Assembly (NCBI GenBank): GCA_025917655.1
Contig: CP084611.1
Span: 1,054,001 to 1,118,000 of the forward strand
DNA length: 64,000 bases
Direction of reading: 5' to 3'
Origin: Chlorella sorokiniana
Taxonomy: Eukaryota; Chlorophyta; Trebouxiophyceae; Chlorellales; Chlorellaceae
Each line of letters starts with the position of its first letter. Position 1 is the stretch's first letter. Position numbers and translations under genes: made by a program. The notes below the pieces were generated by a model that did not search any database, was not told the origin of the DNA, and saw only the letters and a list, made by a program, of their open reading frames with translations. Shown in pieces: positions 50,676 to 63,210 of the stretch.

Positions 50676-51320
50676 GGCCTGGGATGAGCGACCTGTGAGT
50701 AAGTGGCAAGGCGATGAGTGGAAATCAATACATCCAAAGCTGGGCGGACTGGCCACCGATCAGGCCAGAACAGTAGAGCAAGTTGCTGAGCGGCGGCAGC
50801 AAGTGGACAGGGACGCCTGACGGGGCGTCAAGCGTGGATCGAAACGCCTTGTGGCCGTTGGTGTCGCAATGAATAAGCCTCACCAGAGCTAGTGGGCGAG
50901 GTGCACCCTTCCTCAACCACAGGAGCAGCGGAGGCTAAATTGAGATATTTTGAATGAAACAGGAAGTGAAATCGGTAGTCTGCCCGCCAATGGGGGAAGA
51001 AAGGCTTCGGCTACCAATGGGCACTCGGGCGATATACAGATTGCGGTACAATCGCTTCTGAAACTTGCGGTGGGCGCTCTGCGCAGGAAACTCGCTTAAG
51101 ACCTGGCAGCCCTGCATCTGATCGGATTTTGCATACTAGCGCACGAGCCACTTGCCTGCGCTGGTTGCTCTCTTCAGAAGGCGCAGTCGCCGCCATGGGA
51201 GCCAGCCGCCGGTGATAAACTTAAAGTGCCGCTTTTGAGTAGCTTCGCAACCTTGCACCGGTCGACTCCCAACTTTCAATTGCCAACCAGCCGACAGCAA
51301 AGCGATCAGTTGCTGGCAGC
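50676..51320. promoter_or_regulatory. divergent promoter region, FTSH11 and GCP2
   Basis: 645 bp between divergent start codons. It is AT-richer around 50930-51060. No gene or repeat is supported. No individual promoter element can be named with confidence. Confidence 0.5.
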
Positions 51321-54300
51321 ATGAGTCGTGACGGTGCGCTGGGGCCTGGTATGCCGCTCGGCGCCGGGCAACACCTGGGCAGCAGCATCCCGCCGCACCT
51401 TGCCAGACCAGAGGTTCGGGCAGCGCGAGGCGACGCGCGCCAAGTTTGCGATGCAGCAGCAGCAGAATGGCGGTGCTGGAGCTGTCCCCCGCTGCCCACG
51501 AGCGCCAATCAACCGCAGCAGCAGCAGCAGCAGCAGGCCGGTATCCCTGCTGGCTGGGCCGCCGGGCCTGCACCAGGTGTGGGGCGGGTCGTGCCCGCTG
51601 CCGGCGCCTCGCAGCATGCCGGCGCCTACCGCACCAACCCCATGTTTGGAGAGGCTGCGCTGCTGTCCCCCGACAAAAAGGTGGACCGTGAGTACACGCC
51701 CAGGCTGGCGGACGCCATCCGCGCCCCTTCCCTGGATGCGCTGGTCCCGGACGCCCACCTGCCGCCCGTGGGAGACCTGTTTGCCGCCCAGCCCGCCCTG
51801 CCCGCCTACGTGGACACCGCCAGGCTGGCGGCGCCCACGCTGCCCGCCTGGGACACGCAGCGGCCCTTCCTCACCGGGCGCTTCCTGTATGCCGAGGCGG
51901 CGGCGGCGGGGGCCCCGGGCGGGCGCGGCGCAGCGCAGCGCGACGACCAGCCGCCCGTGCTGGAGAGCTACCCGCCGCACGTGCAGGAGTCGCTGCGTGA
52001 GTTGTGTCTGCGAGAACCTGCGGTGCAGTAGCAGTGCGGTTGGTTGCCTGCAGGGCAGTAGTCTGCAGACGGCAGGGTGCGCAGGCAGGCCAACCCTTCC
52101 CGGACCTTGGCCGCTGCGAGTTTGCCGCTGCCCCTCTTTGTTCCTTTACAAAGCTTTGACTGTGCCCTTGCTGCGTCCCCCGTTCTCCTCGCAGTTGTTG
52201 ATGACCTGCTGTCTGCCTTCATGGGCCTCAACGGCAGCTACGTGCGCGTGAGGCTGGCGGCGGCGCCCGGCGGCGACCGCCTGTCGTACGAGGTGGCGCC
52301 GCGGGGCCAGCTGGAGCCCGCGATGCAGGAGATGGCGGCGCGCATGCTGCCCATCTGGTGGGCGCTGCTGCCAGGCGCTCAAGCCGCGCACCGCGCCCTG
52401 TGGGGGCCTTGGCCCATGCTGCCAAGCTTGCCAGCTGCTCCGAGCAGGGCGCAAGGGTTGACGGTGCTGCCGCCGACCACCACCTCCACGGAACCACCCC
52501 AGCTTGAACCCCCCTTCCCGGGCTTTCGCCCCTTGCCCCCGACCCAACGCCCGCCTGCAGCGAGTACGTGGCGGTGGTGCAGCGGTTTGTGGAGACGCGA
52601 CGCGGCTACGCCTGGGGCCTGGTGTGCCAGGCGCTGGCGGGGCGATGCGGCGCGTGCTGCAGGACTGGGACCTGATGGCGGCCCAGCTGGAGCACCAGCT
52701 GCGGGCCGGCAGGCTCACGCTGCAGGCGCTGTGGTACTACGTGCAGCCGCCCATGGAAGGTGGGCGGACACCCTGCCGCCGCGTGCTGCCTGGAAGGGAC
52801 GGTGGGGCTGCTCGCGAGGCCTGCAAGCCCCTGCATGCCTCACGCTTGTTCGGACGGCTGCCACGTGCGAGGTGCGTGCAATGCTTGCTTGCAACTGTGG
52901 GCCCCCACTCTGCCCCTCCCCCCCGCTCCTACCTGCAGCCCTGAAGCTGGTGGCCAGCCTGGCGGCGGAGGCGTCGGCGGGGCGCCTGCGCGGCGCGCCC
53001 CTGCTGGACCTGCTGCACGCGCGCTGCGCCGCCGCCATGGGCGATGCGGCGGCGCACCACCTCGCGCTGCGCCTGCTGCGCGCCGCCGCCGAGCCCTACT
53101 TTGCCATGCTGGAGCGGTGGCTGTGCGAGGGGGAGGTGGACGACCCGTATGGCGAGTTCATGGTGCAGGAGGATGCGGTGAGCTGGCGGCTGGCCTGTGC
53201 CTTGGGGGCTGGCCATGCAGCGCTGGGCGCTCCCCACGTCCTGGAAGCGCTGCGGTTGCTGCGGCCCCTCCGCAGCTCGCTGGGCATGCACACCGTGCCT
53301 GGCAGCTGGGCAGTGAGCCGCGTGCGGACAGCCACCCTCATCTCGTGACCCTCCCACCGCCCCGCCGCTGCCGCAGAGCATCCAGCGGGACAGCCTCAAC
53401 GCCGACAGCCAGTCGGCCTTCTGGCACGACCGCTTCACGCTGCGCCCCGCCCTGCACCCCTTCACCGGCGCCCCGCTGACGGAGGCGCCGGCGGCGGCGC
53501 CGCCCACCGCCCGCGCAGCAGCTGGCGGGCGGTGCTGGGCCTGCAGCTGTGCCGCCTGCGCCGCCGCTGCCGCGCCACGACGTGCCCGCGTTCCTGCAGC
53601 GCCAGAAGCGCGCTGTGCTGGACACCGGGAAGTACCTGAACGTCATGCGGCAGTGCGGCGCCGAGCCGCCACGCACGCTGCCGCCGGGCACGCGCCTGGG
53701 TGAGGCGCTGCTGCCGCGGGCGCTCCCGCCCTGCCTCACAACAGGGCCCTGCTTCTGCTTGCGGCCGCCCTTGCTAGCCGCTGGCCTCATCTGGTGGAGG
53801 TGCTGCCGCACCTCAACCTCAGCTCCTGACATCCACCCCTCTCCTGCTGCCCTCCCCCCCCCCCCACACACACCACCAAACACACACCACCACCGCACCC
53901 CAGAGTACGACGAGGCAGGCAGGTTTGAGATGGTGGTGGATGAGGCCCACCGCGCCGCCTCCTCCGCCGCCATGGAGCTGCTGCGGCGCCAGCAGGACCT
54001 GGCGGGCGGGCTGTCGGTGCTCAAGCGCTACTTCCTGACGGCCCAGGTTCGGCGGGTGGAAAGGGGAGGACCGGGGGTGGGGTGCGATGTGTGGGCGCGT
54101 GGGGGTGTGGTGGCTGGCGGCAGCTTCACCCCCGCCTGGCTGGCTGGGGAGTGTGAATGGGAGTAAAAGCCAGGATGCGATCCAGCCATCCGCCCGACGT
54201 CCAGCAGGGACCGCCCCTGCCGCTCCAGCGCACCTGCCCAGCTGCCCACCCACTCACCCGCCTGCCTGCAGGGCGACATGCTGCTGCACTTTATGGACGC

Positions 54301-56671
54301 CGCGGGGCCGGAGCTGCGCACGCAGTCGGCGGGCGTGTCGCTGCTGCAGCTGCAGTCGCTGCTGGAGGGCGCCGTGCGCGGCTCCTCCGCCGCCGCAGAC
54401 CCCGAGGCGGCGCGCCTGGCGGCGGCATGGGACCACCGCTCCATCCTCACCATGCTCATCGCCAGCCAGCAGGCGCTGACGGCGGCGGCGGGGGCGGAGG
54501 GCGCCGCAAGGACGCCCTTCTCAAAGGTGGGCAGGTGCTGCTTGCTGGGGAGGGGAGGTGTTGCTTTTCGTTGGGGAGAAAGGTTGGAGGGTGCAAAGGC
54601 GCGAGCGGGCCCCGCTTCAGACATCCTCCCCTCCCCAGCCGCTCCGGTGGCCCTGGCGGCTGCAGCAGCGCTGGCGGCGGCTCACCTCCCCAAGTGCTGC
54701 TCCTGCATTTGGCAGCACGCGGGCCGATGTCTGTTCGTTTGGTGCACACCGCCCCTCCCCCGGCCCCTCCCCTGCAGCTCAAGCCCGCCACGCCCGCCCC
54801 CATGACCGCCAGCGAGCGCAGCACCGTGGGCAAGAAGCGCATCGTGCGGGAGAGCTTCATGCTGTCGTACGAGGTGCGGCTGGCTGCTCTTTCCTGCTCT
54901 GCAGCTGGGCAGATGCTGGTGGGGCGGGCGGGCGGGCGGGGTGGGAGGTGGCGGCGTGTGCTGTAGGTGTTGTTGGTGGCGACGGCCTGCGGCCTGGCCG
55001 GCCGCAGCGCTTTGTGGTCGCTGCATGGTGTGCTGGCCTGCCCCCGCCAGCCGCGGCAGTTGCGCAGTGCTCGCTGCCCTACCCCTGGCCCCCTGCCGCC
55101 CCGGCTCTTTCTGCCAGCCTGCTCAGCTCACGTCTCATCAGCGCCCTCCGCCCCCCTTTCCGAGCAGGTCCCGTGGCCGCTGAGCATCGCTGCCCCCGAG
55201 GCCGCGCTGGCCCAGTACCAAATGGTCTTCCGCCACATCTTTGAGCTGAAGTGGGTGGAGCGAGAGCTGACGCGCGTGGTGCAGCTGCTGCAGCGCACGG
55301 GCGGCCTGGCCAACAGGCGCGCGCGGCTGCGCCGCGCCGCCCGCGCCTCGCCGCCGCCCCCGGCGGCGACCCCCTTGATGCGGCGCTGGCGCAGTCGTAC
55401 GGCGCCTGCCAGCTCATGACACACTTCTTCCGGCAGTACCTGCTGTACGTCACCTTCGAGGTGATGGAGCCGCTGTGGGCCGCCTTCCAGGCGCGCGTAC
55501 AGGCAGCCAGCAGCCTGGACGAGGTGGGTGGGCGGGCGGTGCATGGGCGGCGGGTGGGCCTTTGGGGCGCCTTGTGCCGGCTGCGCCGAGCGCCTGCTTG
55601 CCTGCCCGGGAGGACAGGCCTGCGCACGGGGAGCTGCCTGGGCTGCAGGGTCGTCTGCGCCCGCCAGCCAACCCTTGCCCCGCAGCTGGTTGCAGACCTC
55701 TTCTTCCCGCCGCCCGCCGCCCTCCTGCAGATTGTGGAGCAGCACCAGGCCTTCCTGCGGCGCCTGATGAAGGGCTGCCTGCTGTCGCGCAAGGTGGTGG
55801 TGCTGCGCGCGCTGCTCAACCTGAAGGAGCTGGCACTGCGCTTTGTCAAGGCGGCGGGGAGGCGGCGCGGGTGCGCTGGGGCGCCCTGGAGGAGCAGGTG
55901 GAGCAGCGATTCCTGGGCACAGGTGCGTGCGAGGGTTTGTTGTTTTGTGAGGGCTTGGCTTGTTTGTGTTGTTCTGGGGGCTCTGTGCAGCCGAGCGCTG
56001 CGGCACCACGGCGGCGGTGCAGGGCTGCGCTGGGCAGCTTTGCTGCAGGGCAGGCAGGGCATTGGGCGGGTGGGGGCGATGGGCCCGTGAAACAAGGCCA
56101 GCCTGCAGACACGGTACGTGTGGGGCGGCTGCTGGTGCAGGGCGCAAGGCGGAGGGGCGGCGGGAGCAGCGCCTGCTGAAGGCCTCGCTGGCTCGGGCGC
56201 AGCTGGAGGCGCAGCTGTCGCGGGCGGGCATGGCGGAGAGCATCAGGTGGGCCTGGCCCCGCATCTCGTCGCCGCCCGCCGGGCTGCCTGCACACCAGTC
56301 CTGTCGCAGCGGCCACCCTGCTGCCCAGCTCAGGCGGGAAGCACCCCAACCACACATACTTAACCCACCTACATACCCCCCCCCCCCCTCTTCCTCCCCA
56401 CCCACCACTCCTGCGCGTCCACCCCCTCAGGGAGCTGCGCGTCAAGTTCCTGGCCAAGGCCGGCGACTTCATCAAGGCGCTGGGCGAGGCGCACCGCACC
56501 GCCCACAGCGAGCGCAGCGACACGCGGGAGGAGCTGGAGAGCCTGCTCAACCTCATGTCCCGCCTCGACTTCAACGGCTACTTCTCGGCGGCCGCACCCG
56601 CCGGCGACGGCGACCCGGGGCTGGCGGCAGCCGCGGGCGAGCGCATGATGGTGCGCTTTGCCGCCGAGTAG
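51321..56671 (+). CDS. GCP2: gamma-tubulin complex protein 2 (GCP2/Spc97)
   Basis: Core subunit of the gamma-tubulin complex that nucleates microtubules. Exon 1 (51321 to about 51994) encodes a Pro/Gln/Ala-rich N-terminus and DREYTPRLADAIRAPSLDAL; then VDDLLSAFMGLNGSYVRVRL (52198-52255), the grip1 region AMRRVLQDWDLMAAQLEHQL with ALWYYVQPPMEALKLVASLA (52640-52970), EGEVDDPYGEFMVQEDA, RQKRAVLDTGKYLNVMRQCG (53600-53660), GLSVLKRYFLTAQGDMLLHF, and grip2: WPLSIAAPEAALAQYQMVFR (55172-55235), HFFRQYLLYVTFEVMEPLW (55420-55480), VEQHQAFLRRLMKGCLLSR (55735-55795), RELRVKFLAKAGDFIKALGE and a C-terminal FNGYFSAA. The WPL and YV-x-FEVMEP wording is GCP2-type. Frame is lost by one G near 55856-55859 (RFVKAAG to EAARVRWGALEEQ) and again near 53480-53540 and 55350-55375. 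About 12-15 exons. Confidence 0.9.
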
Positions 56672-57215
56672 CCCAGCACAGCGCGGCCCTTCACGCATGA
56701 CGCGGCCCCGGCGGGCTGCGGCTTCTTCTGTTGGCACCGGTGTAGCATGCTGCCATGCTCTTCGCCCTTGACACCCACACTATGACCGCCACAAGCACTG
56801 CAACGTTTGGATGCATCAAAAGCTTGCGCACTCGTCAGCACCGATGCAGAGGGGCTGCTAGGAGGACCACGGTGGGTGTGAGCAGCATCCTGCAGATCAT
56901 GCAGCACTGGCTGAACCGCTGCAGCCTGACCCTGCCACACACACCAAATGGTGTGCCTGGCGACCCGGCCACCCCATGCCTTCACACTAAACTCAGTATC
57001 CGTGCATTACATGTTGACTGTGGGGATCAGGTGCGGCCTCAACTGAGTAGTTGGCAGCAGTGCTGTGCCCGGATGATGGCAGGGCTGTGCAGCAAGAGTG
57101 GCAGGGCGGGTTGGTTGCCCAGCGCGAAACAATAGGTGGGAGCAGGAAGCGGGAAGAGAGAGGGAAGAACATAAAAGCGCAAAGGCAGGCTATGGCCAGG
57201 CGGGGGATGTGGCAC
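56672..57215. other. convergent 3' region of GCP2 and CHLD
   Basis: 544 bp between the two stops, holding both 3' UTRs. Sequence is mixed and lower in GC from about 56985. No exon or RNA gene is supported. Confidence 0.5.
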
Positions 57216-60200
57216 TCAAACCTTCGCTTCCGCCATGGCCGCCGATGTGGCCGCAGCAATGGCGGCATCTGCACGGCAGCAAAACAGTGCACTCAATTGC
57301 GCAGGTTCTCTCGCCCAGTCTCCCTTCCACCCCACATGAATAACCACGAAAAACGCCATTCCTCCTGGTGTGCACTGCTTGCCCGCTGCCCTGCTCACCT
57401 CCAGCGTTTGGCAGGTAGTAGTACTTGCCGTTGGCCGCCTTTGCAATCTCCTCCGCAAACCCGGTGGACACAAACTTGTTCTCTGCGCGCGGGGTGGCAG
57501 CACAACGGTCGGGTGCCGAGCATTGCCTGGCAGCTTGACAAGGCAGTGCGGAGGGGATGTGAGAGGGTGTGGGCAGCACTCTGGGGCACGCTGCGCTGCT
57601 TTCCGCGCGCGCTGCGCTCACCTGTGTCGATGACCAGCAGCTGCAGGCCGGCTGAGCCCAGCCGCTTGGCCATGTCCCGCACCTCGTCCTTCAGCTCATC
57701 CTGCAGCACAACCGCGGCAAGGGGTGAGGCCAGGGCAGCGTACATGGAGGGACCGCGCTCCACGCTCGTGGCAGCCCGCCCGCGGCGCAACCTCGGGAAG
57801 CTCAGCCGCTGCAAAGCTCAGCTGCTGAGCCGCAGCGCCGAGTCAACGCGCATCACGGCAGCAGCGCGGCTCCCTCCACGGCGGCCCACCTGGGAGGGCC
57901 TGGGCGCGTCTGGCGCCAGCGCCTCTGGGTCGTCGTTGGACTTGGCTAGCGAGATGTTGGCGCGGCCGTCGGTGATCAGCACCACCATGCAGCGCCCAAT
58001 GTCGCCGGCCTGGGCCGGGAAGGGGCGAAGGCTGGGTGGGCCAGGCCAGGAGGGTGACGGGCCGGCAAGCGCAGTTGCCCTGGCAGGGTCGAGCCTCAGC
58101 ACCACAGCAGGCAGATGAGGCGCATCAGCAGGAAGCAAGCTGCGCCCCGGCTGCGCGCCGCACCTGCATCGCCTGCGTGCCGAAGCGGATGGCGAGGGAG
58201 AGGCCGTGCGCGGGGAGCCGCCGCCGCAGGGCAGCGTGTCGAGGCGGCGGCGGGCCATCGCGATGGACTTGGAGGGCGGCAGCAGCACCTCGGCCTTGTC
58301 GCCGTAGAAGGGGATGAGCGACACAAAGTCGCGGCTGGTGTAGGACTCCGCCAGCAGGCGCATGACGGCGCCCTGGGGGGAGAAGGGGGGGGGGGGAGGG
58401 CAGCATATGCGCAGCGTGAGCGACAGGCACCGCGCTCAGCACACCAACCAGCCCCACACTACGTACCCACCGCCCGGTCCGCCCATGCACAGCGCGGCGG
58501 CGACCCACCTTGGCGGAGGACATGCGGTTGAGGGCCATGGAGCCGGAGGCGTCCACCACAAACATGACCAGCGCTCCCGCCTTGCGCGCCAGGCGCTTGG
58601 CCCGCATGTCGCTCTTCTCAACGTACACCGGCTTCTGGGTGCGCCCCTCTGCTCCAACAGAATGATGCGGGGGGGGTTGTTAGAGGGGCCAGCTTGGGTG
58701 GTTGGCAGGTGTCATGACGAATGGCAGAGACGAGGCGCTGTGCTTCAAGGCAGCCCGGAGAGCAGGGGCAGAGCAGCACAGGTGGAAGGCGGGTGTCGGG
58801 CGCCAGGGCCGCAGCACCGCCCGGCTGCGCCGCTGCGGCAGCTCACCGGCGCGCGTGCGCTCGCGGCGCGCCTTCTGGTAGGGAGCCGCCGTGCGCAGCG
58901 TGGCATCCACAGCCAGCCGCCGCACCTTGTTGCCTGTGGGGGTGGCCACGGAAGCAGCGTGTGTGTGTGTCTGGGGGGGGCGGGGGCAGTCACACCACCA
59001 CCACCATTACAACAACCCACACACACCACCACCACACACGCGGTGTGCACGCCGAGGCCTTGCCACCCCGCGCCCACCCTTGGGCAGCATGGGCTTGATG
59101 TAGCGGCCGCGGTCGTCTGAGAAGATCATGGTCTTGGCGCGGCCGGTGCGCCCCTGCGCCCGCTGCTGCTGCTGCGCAAACATGAGGATGGAGGGGTCCA
59201 GGATGACGCCCTCGCTCTCAAACATAAACTGCTCCGGGATCTGGTCGTTCTCCTGGTCCTGGTTCTCGTCCTGGACAGGGCGGGCACAGCGAGGGGGCGA
59301 GGTGAGGCGATGAATTACACAGTGGTTGGGTTGGCAGGCAGCCCCAAGGGGTCGCCAGGCGTAAATAGCGCCTGCGCCAGCCTGAGCAACCGCCCATACC
59401 CACAGCCGCACCTGCTCGTCCTCCTCCTCCTGCTCCTGCTCGTCCTCGTCCTGCTGCTGCTGGTCCTGAGGCGGGGGCGGCGGGGGCGGCGGGGGAGGCT
59501 GCTCCTGCACGCACGCAGGCGAGGGGTGGCGGGGAGAGACCAGTCAAGGGGGAGGGCGAGCGCGGCAGGTCACGGGCCTTTGCCCACCTGTCCCTTCCTG
59601 CTGACTCGCTCGCTCACGCAGTGCAGACGCTGAGCAAAGTGAAGCGCCCCACAACACTCGGGTGCGGCCCCCAAGCACGCCAGCACCCCCACTCACGTCC
59701 TCGGGCGGCGGCATGTCTGTGATTGTGGCGCGCGGCAGGATGACCAGCTGCACCGCCTTCTGCAGATCCTCAGCCTCAACCTTGTCCCGCCCCTCCAGCG
59801 ACGCGCTGGCCTTGGCCACACGCACGGCAAACAGCTCCGCGCGGTGGCCCTGCAGGGGGCAACAGGGGGGGGGGGCGCTGGATGAGCAACAGGCTGGCAG
59901 GGGACGGCGAGGCCACTCTGCAGAATAGCCACTGACGTGAAGCCTGCAGCCCCCTTCCGCCTTGCACCTCCCCGCTTTCTCGGCCCCACGCCCTCCCCTT
60001 TTCACACACACACATAAACACACACACACACACACATACACAACTCGGCACCGTGCGCCCACCTGCACGCCGCCGCGCCGCGCCTCCTCCACCAGGTACT
60101 TGACCTGCCGCTCGGTGATGGCCACCTCCTCCAGGTACTCGCGCGCAAACAGGATCTGGGTGCGCAGCCCGTCAGTCGTCTCCTCCACGTCGCTCAGCAC

Positions 60201-62173
60201 CTCCACGGGGCGTCCTGGAAGCGCCCCGCCGCCTCCACCGCCGCCACGCGCTCCTGGAAGCTCCACTGCACGTCCGCCGACAGCGTCATGGCGATGCGGT
60301 CCAGCAGGTGCTCGCGCATGGGGCCCTCCTCGGGGTTGTATGTCGCGATGAGCAGGGGGCGGCAGCTGCGTGGCGGGGGGGGCAGCCGCGTTACCCCAGT
60401 GAGCAGGCAGATGCGTAGAGGGAGGCAGACCCCTGTGGTGGTGAGTACGAGAGTGAAAAATCCAGGTGCTTGGTCCCCAACCTGCTCCACTTCACAGACT
60501 GCGATAAAAGTGTGCCCATCCACCCGCCCAGGCCTGCACACACATGTAGCAGCACGAGCAGCTCACGGGTGGGAGATGGAGATGCCCTCGCGCTCCACCA
60601 CGTTGACGCCGTCCGACAGGATGGACAGCAGCAGGTTGGCGATGCCGTCGTCTGCGGGGCAAGGGAAAGGAGGTGGTGCCCCAGGTCGGCAGGCAAGCAA
60701 GCAGTGTGCAGAGTGGGCAGCCTGTTGCATTGTGCGCAGCGAGAGGTATGACGATCATGGAAGGCGCTAGGCAGCCGGAGAAACTCGGTCACGCAGCTCC
60801 GCAGGGCAGAAGCTCCGTGTCTCCAGCCCCACCCATTGCAGCGCTCATCCCTCCCAGGTGTGACGGGGTTCAGGCAGGGGAGACGCAAGGGCGCGCCGCC
60901 ACCCACCCAGCAGGTTGAGCTCATCCACGTAGAGGATGCCGCGGTGCGCCTCCGCCAGCAGGCCCGGCTGGAACACCGGCTTGCCCTCCTGCGGCAGCGC
61001 GGGGCGGCAACGGCGGGCTGAGCGCCAGCTGCGGGGCCGTGGCTGGGAACAGCGGCACCCACGCAGGCTCCAGACGCCTCAGGGGGCTGCAGGGGAGCCT
61101 CTCCCCCGAGGCCCCCTGTGCCCCCGCTTTGCGCTCCCACTCCCTCACTCCATGCCCTGGCTGGCCTGTCCGTACTGCAACGTACAGCACCACAAGCCAG
61201 GGCAGGCCCGCGCCGCACCTTCATGGAGGCCTCGATGTCCACGGTGCCCACCAGCCGGTCCTCGGTCACGCCCAGCGGGATCTGCACAAACGGCGCGTCG
61301 CGCACCCGCGTCTTCACCTCGCCAGCACCCAGCCTCTCCGCCAGCCCATCCTGCACGGGAGGCCGCGGTGCAGGCCAGGTTCGAATCGGGTTGAACAGTA
61401 TGCGCAGTACTTGTGCACACACCGTGGGCAGCAGGAGCAAACTACGGTTGATGGTTGTACCGCAGCAGGGCCCACAACCGGCGTGAACTCCCTGCGCCGC
61501 ACCTCCCACTCCGACGGGTTCTCGGGGTCGGCGTTGCAGAAGGAGCCCTCCACCACCTCGATGGGGGCATGAGGGCGTGCACGCCGCGGGCCATGACGCT
61601 CTTGGCGGTGCCGCGACGCCCGAGATGGCGATGCCGCCGACGCCCGTGTCCACGGCACCCAGCAGCAGCGCCTGCTTGATGTGGTCCATGCCCACCACCG
61701 CGGCCAGCGGGTAGGCGCTGCAGGCGCACGGGCTTGTCCGAGATGTAGCCCACGCTCGGCGCAGCCTCCAGCTCGGCGGCGGCGCGCGCTGCATGTGGAG
61801 GCATGCAGGAAGCGGGGGTGAATCAGGGCTCATGGGTGGAAACTGCCGGCTAAAAAACCATGCATGCACGCTCTTGTACCCGTCTGGCAGGCCATCAAGG
61901 CCGGGCGCAGCCAGCCAAAGGACGGCGTGCCGCCAGCGGCGCGCTGCGCCGCCCGCCCGCCGCCCACCCCTGCCAAATGGTCGACCCCTGTGGCTCACCG
62001 CGCTTCTCTACTTCCGACTCCACCTCTGCCACTGCAGTGCAGCGCAGGCCAGGGCGCCTGCGCTGCGACTGCAAGGGCCTGTCCACCGCTAGGCTCAGGG
62101 CACGGCCGGCATAGGATGAGCGGGTGGCGCTCAGGGGAGCCCTGGCTCCCCGGAGAACGCCCAATTCCTGCAT
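57216..62173 (-). CDS. CHLD: magnesium-chelatase subunit D (ChlD), chloroplastic
   Basis: Subunit of the ATP-dependent Mg-chelatase that inserts Mg into protoporphyrin IX, first committed step of chlorophyll synthesis, in the plastid stroma. An Arg/Ser/Ala-rich transit peptide starts at 62173 ([20 protein letters not shown]). The AAA+-like N-half has [20 protein letters not shown] and [15 protein letters not shown] (61590-61700), [19 protein letters not shown] (61500-61560), [19 protein letters not shown] (61225-61290), [20 protein letters not shown] and [20 protein letters not shown] (60290-60355). A Gln/Asp/Glu- and Pro-rich linker follows (about 59255-59500), then the VWA domain with MIDAS VDASGSM (58535-58560), [36 protein letters not shown] and C-terminal YYYLPNAG with [15 protein letters not shown]. 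The P-loop frame lacks one base near 61617, and ALMPPIEVV lacks one C at 61563-61567. About 15 exons. Confidence 0.94.
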
Positions 62174-63210
62174 AGCTCTAGGGGCGCCCAGTGAGCGGCT
62201 GCAATTGCTGCCAACCGGGTTCGAAGCGATATCAGCCCCTCTGCGCCTGTAACAAACTAAACAGACACCACAGAAGATTGGAGTTCGGCAGGATGAACGT
62301 TTGCGTGTGCTTCACATTTAGCTCAGGAGATAGCGTTCCGCATCATCCTCAGCAGGCGGACAAGAAAGCCATTGGTGGGGTGGTTTCGCCGTCCCTATTG
62401 CCTTACTGTTGCATCCTACGTTACAACCACATCATTCGGAAGCTTTGACCAGCTGCCCAGGCAGCAGACAGTCGGACGATTGCGTCCCTCCATTGGGGTT
62501 TCGTAGCAGAGTGATGCATTCCCGTCAGTTCAATTCAAGAACATCGACGATGTGATGCAGATATTTTCCTTGCTCCCGCCGACACGTTGCCTCGCCCGAT
62601 TGCCCTGCTAGGTGCTGCCGGCGGGCGCAAGGTGCGACTTGCGGCCCAGAACCTGGGGTGCAGGGCGTCAACTTCTGTTGCACTTGTTTGAGTCGGATGC
62701 CAGCAAGAACAATCCACGTGCAACTGGATGAAGCATATCCTCTAGCGGATAGATCTCGTTGCCAGCCTCTGTTCTCTCCTTTGCCGGAGCTACCTTCTTG
62801 CACAGACCGCTGTCTTCAGGCCGACTGCAGTCCTGATTCCCACCATGCACAATAAACTCACAAATACCCTGGTACGGAAGAGAGCTGTAAATGCTGTGCA
62901 AGATGAAGACCGGGAAAGCTCATTAACCCACTCAATCTCGCAAGGCCTTCGTGGCCGCAAGGAGGCGCAGGCTGACGAGGACGGCCTGCAGTTGGTCGCT
63001 TGATGCAAGTTTTGAGCCGGGCAGCGTGCCTGCCTGTCATTTTCGCCCCTGGATTGACTCGTCTGTATCCTTTCAAGGCTTTCTGGCTCACAAGGCCTGC
63101 TTCCCATTTGACCTCCACCCAAGAACCCTCCCTTAGGTTGCTGTCAAGCGCGCTTCCTGTGCAGACGCATCGCTTAGATCGTTGTCAGCGCGGCGCTGGC
63201 TCCCTCCACG
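62174..63210. promoter_or_regulatory. divergent intergenic region, CHLD and plastid CBM45-like gene
   Basis: 1.04 kb between divergent start codons, lower GC (62250-62560 especially). It should hold both promoters. Short open frames inside (for example 62668-62901 minus) have no recognisable motif and are not called. Confidence 0.5.

Noticed and set aside
60391-61998. 535-codon minus-strand open frame as one exon of CHLD
   Set aside because: It runs through introns with splice sites; only parts (for example 61225-61290) match ChlD.
62668-62901. 77-codon minus-strand open frame as a small gene
   Set aside because: No motif, no neighbouring exons, and it lies in the divergent promoter region of CHLD.
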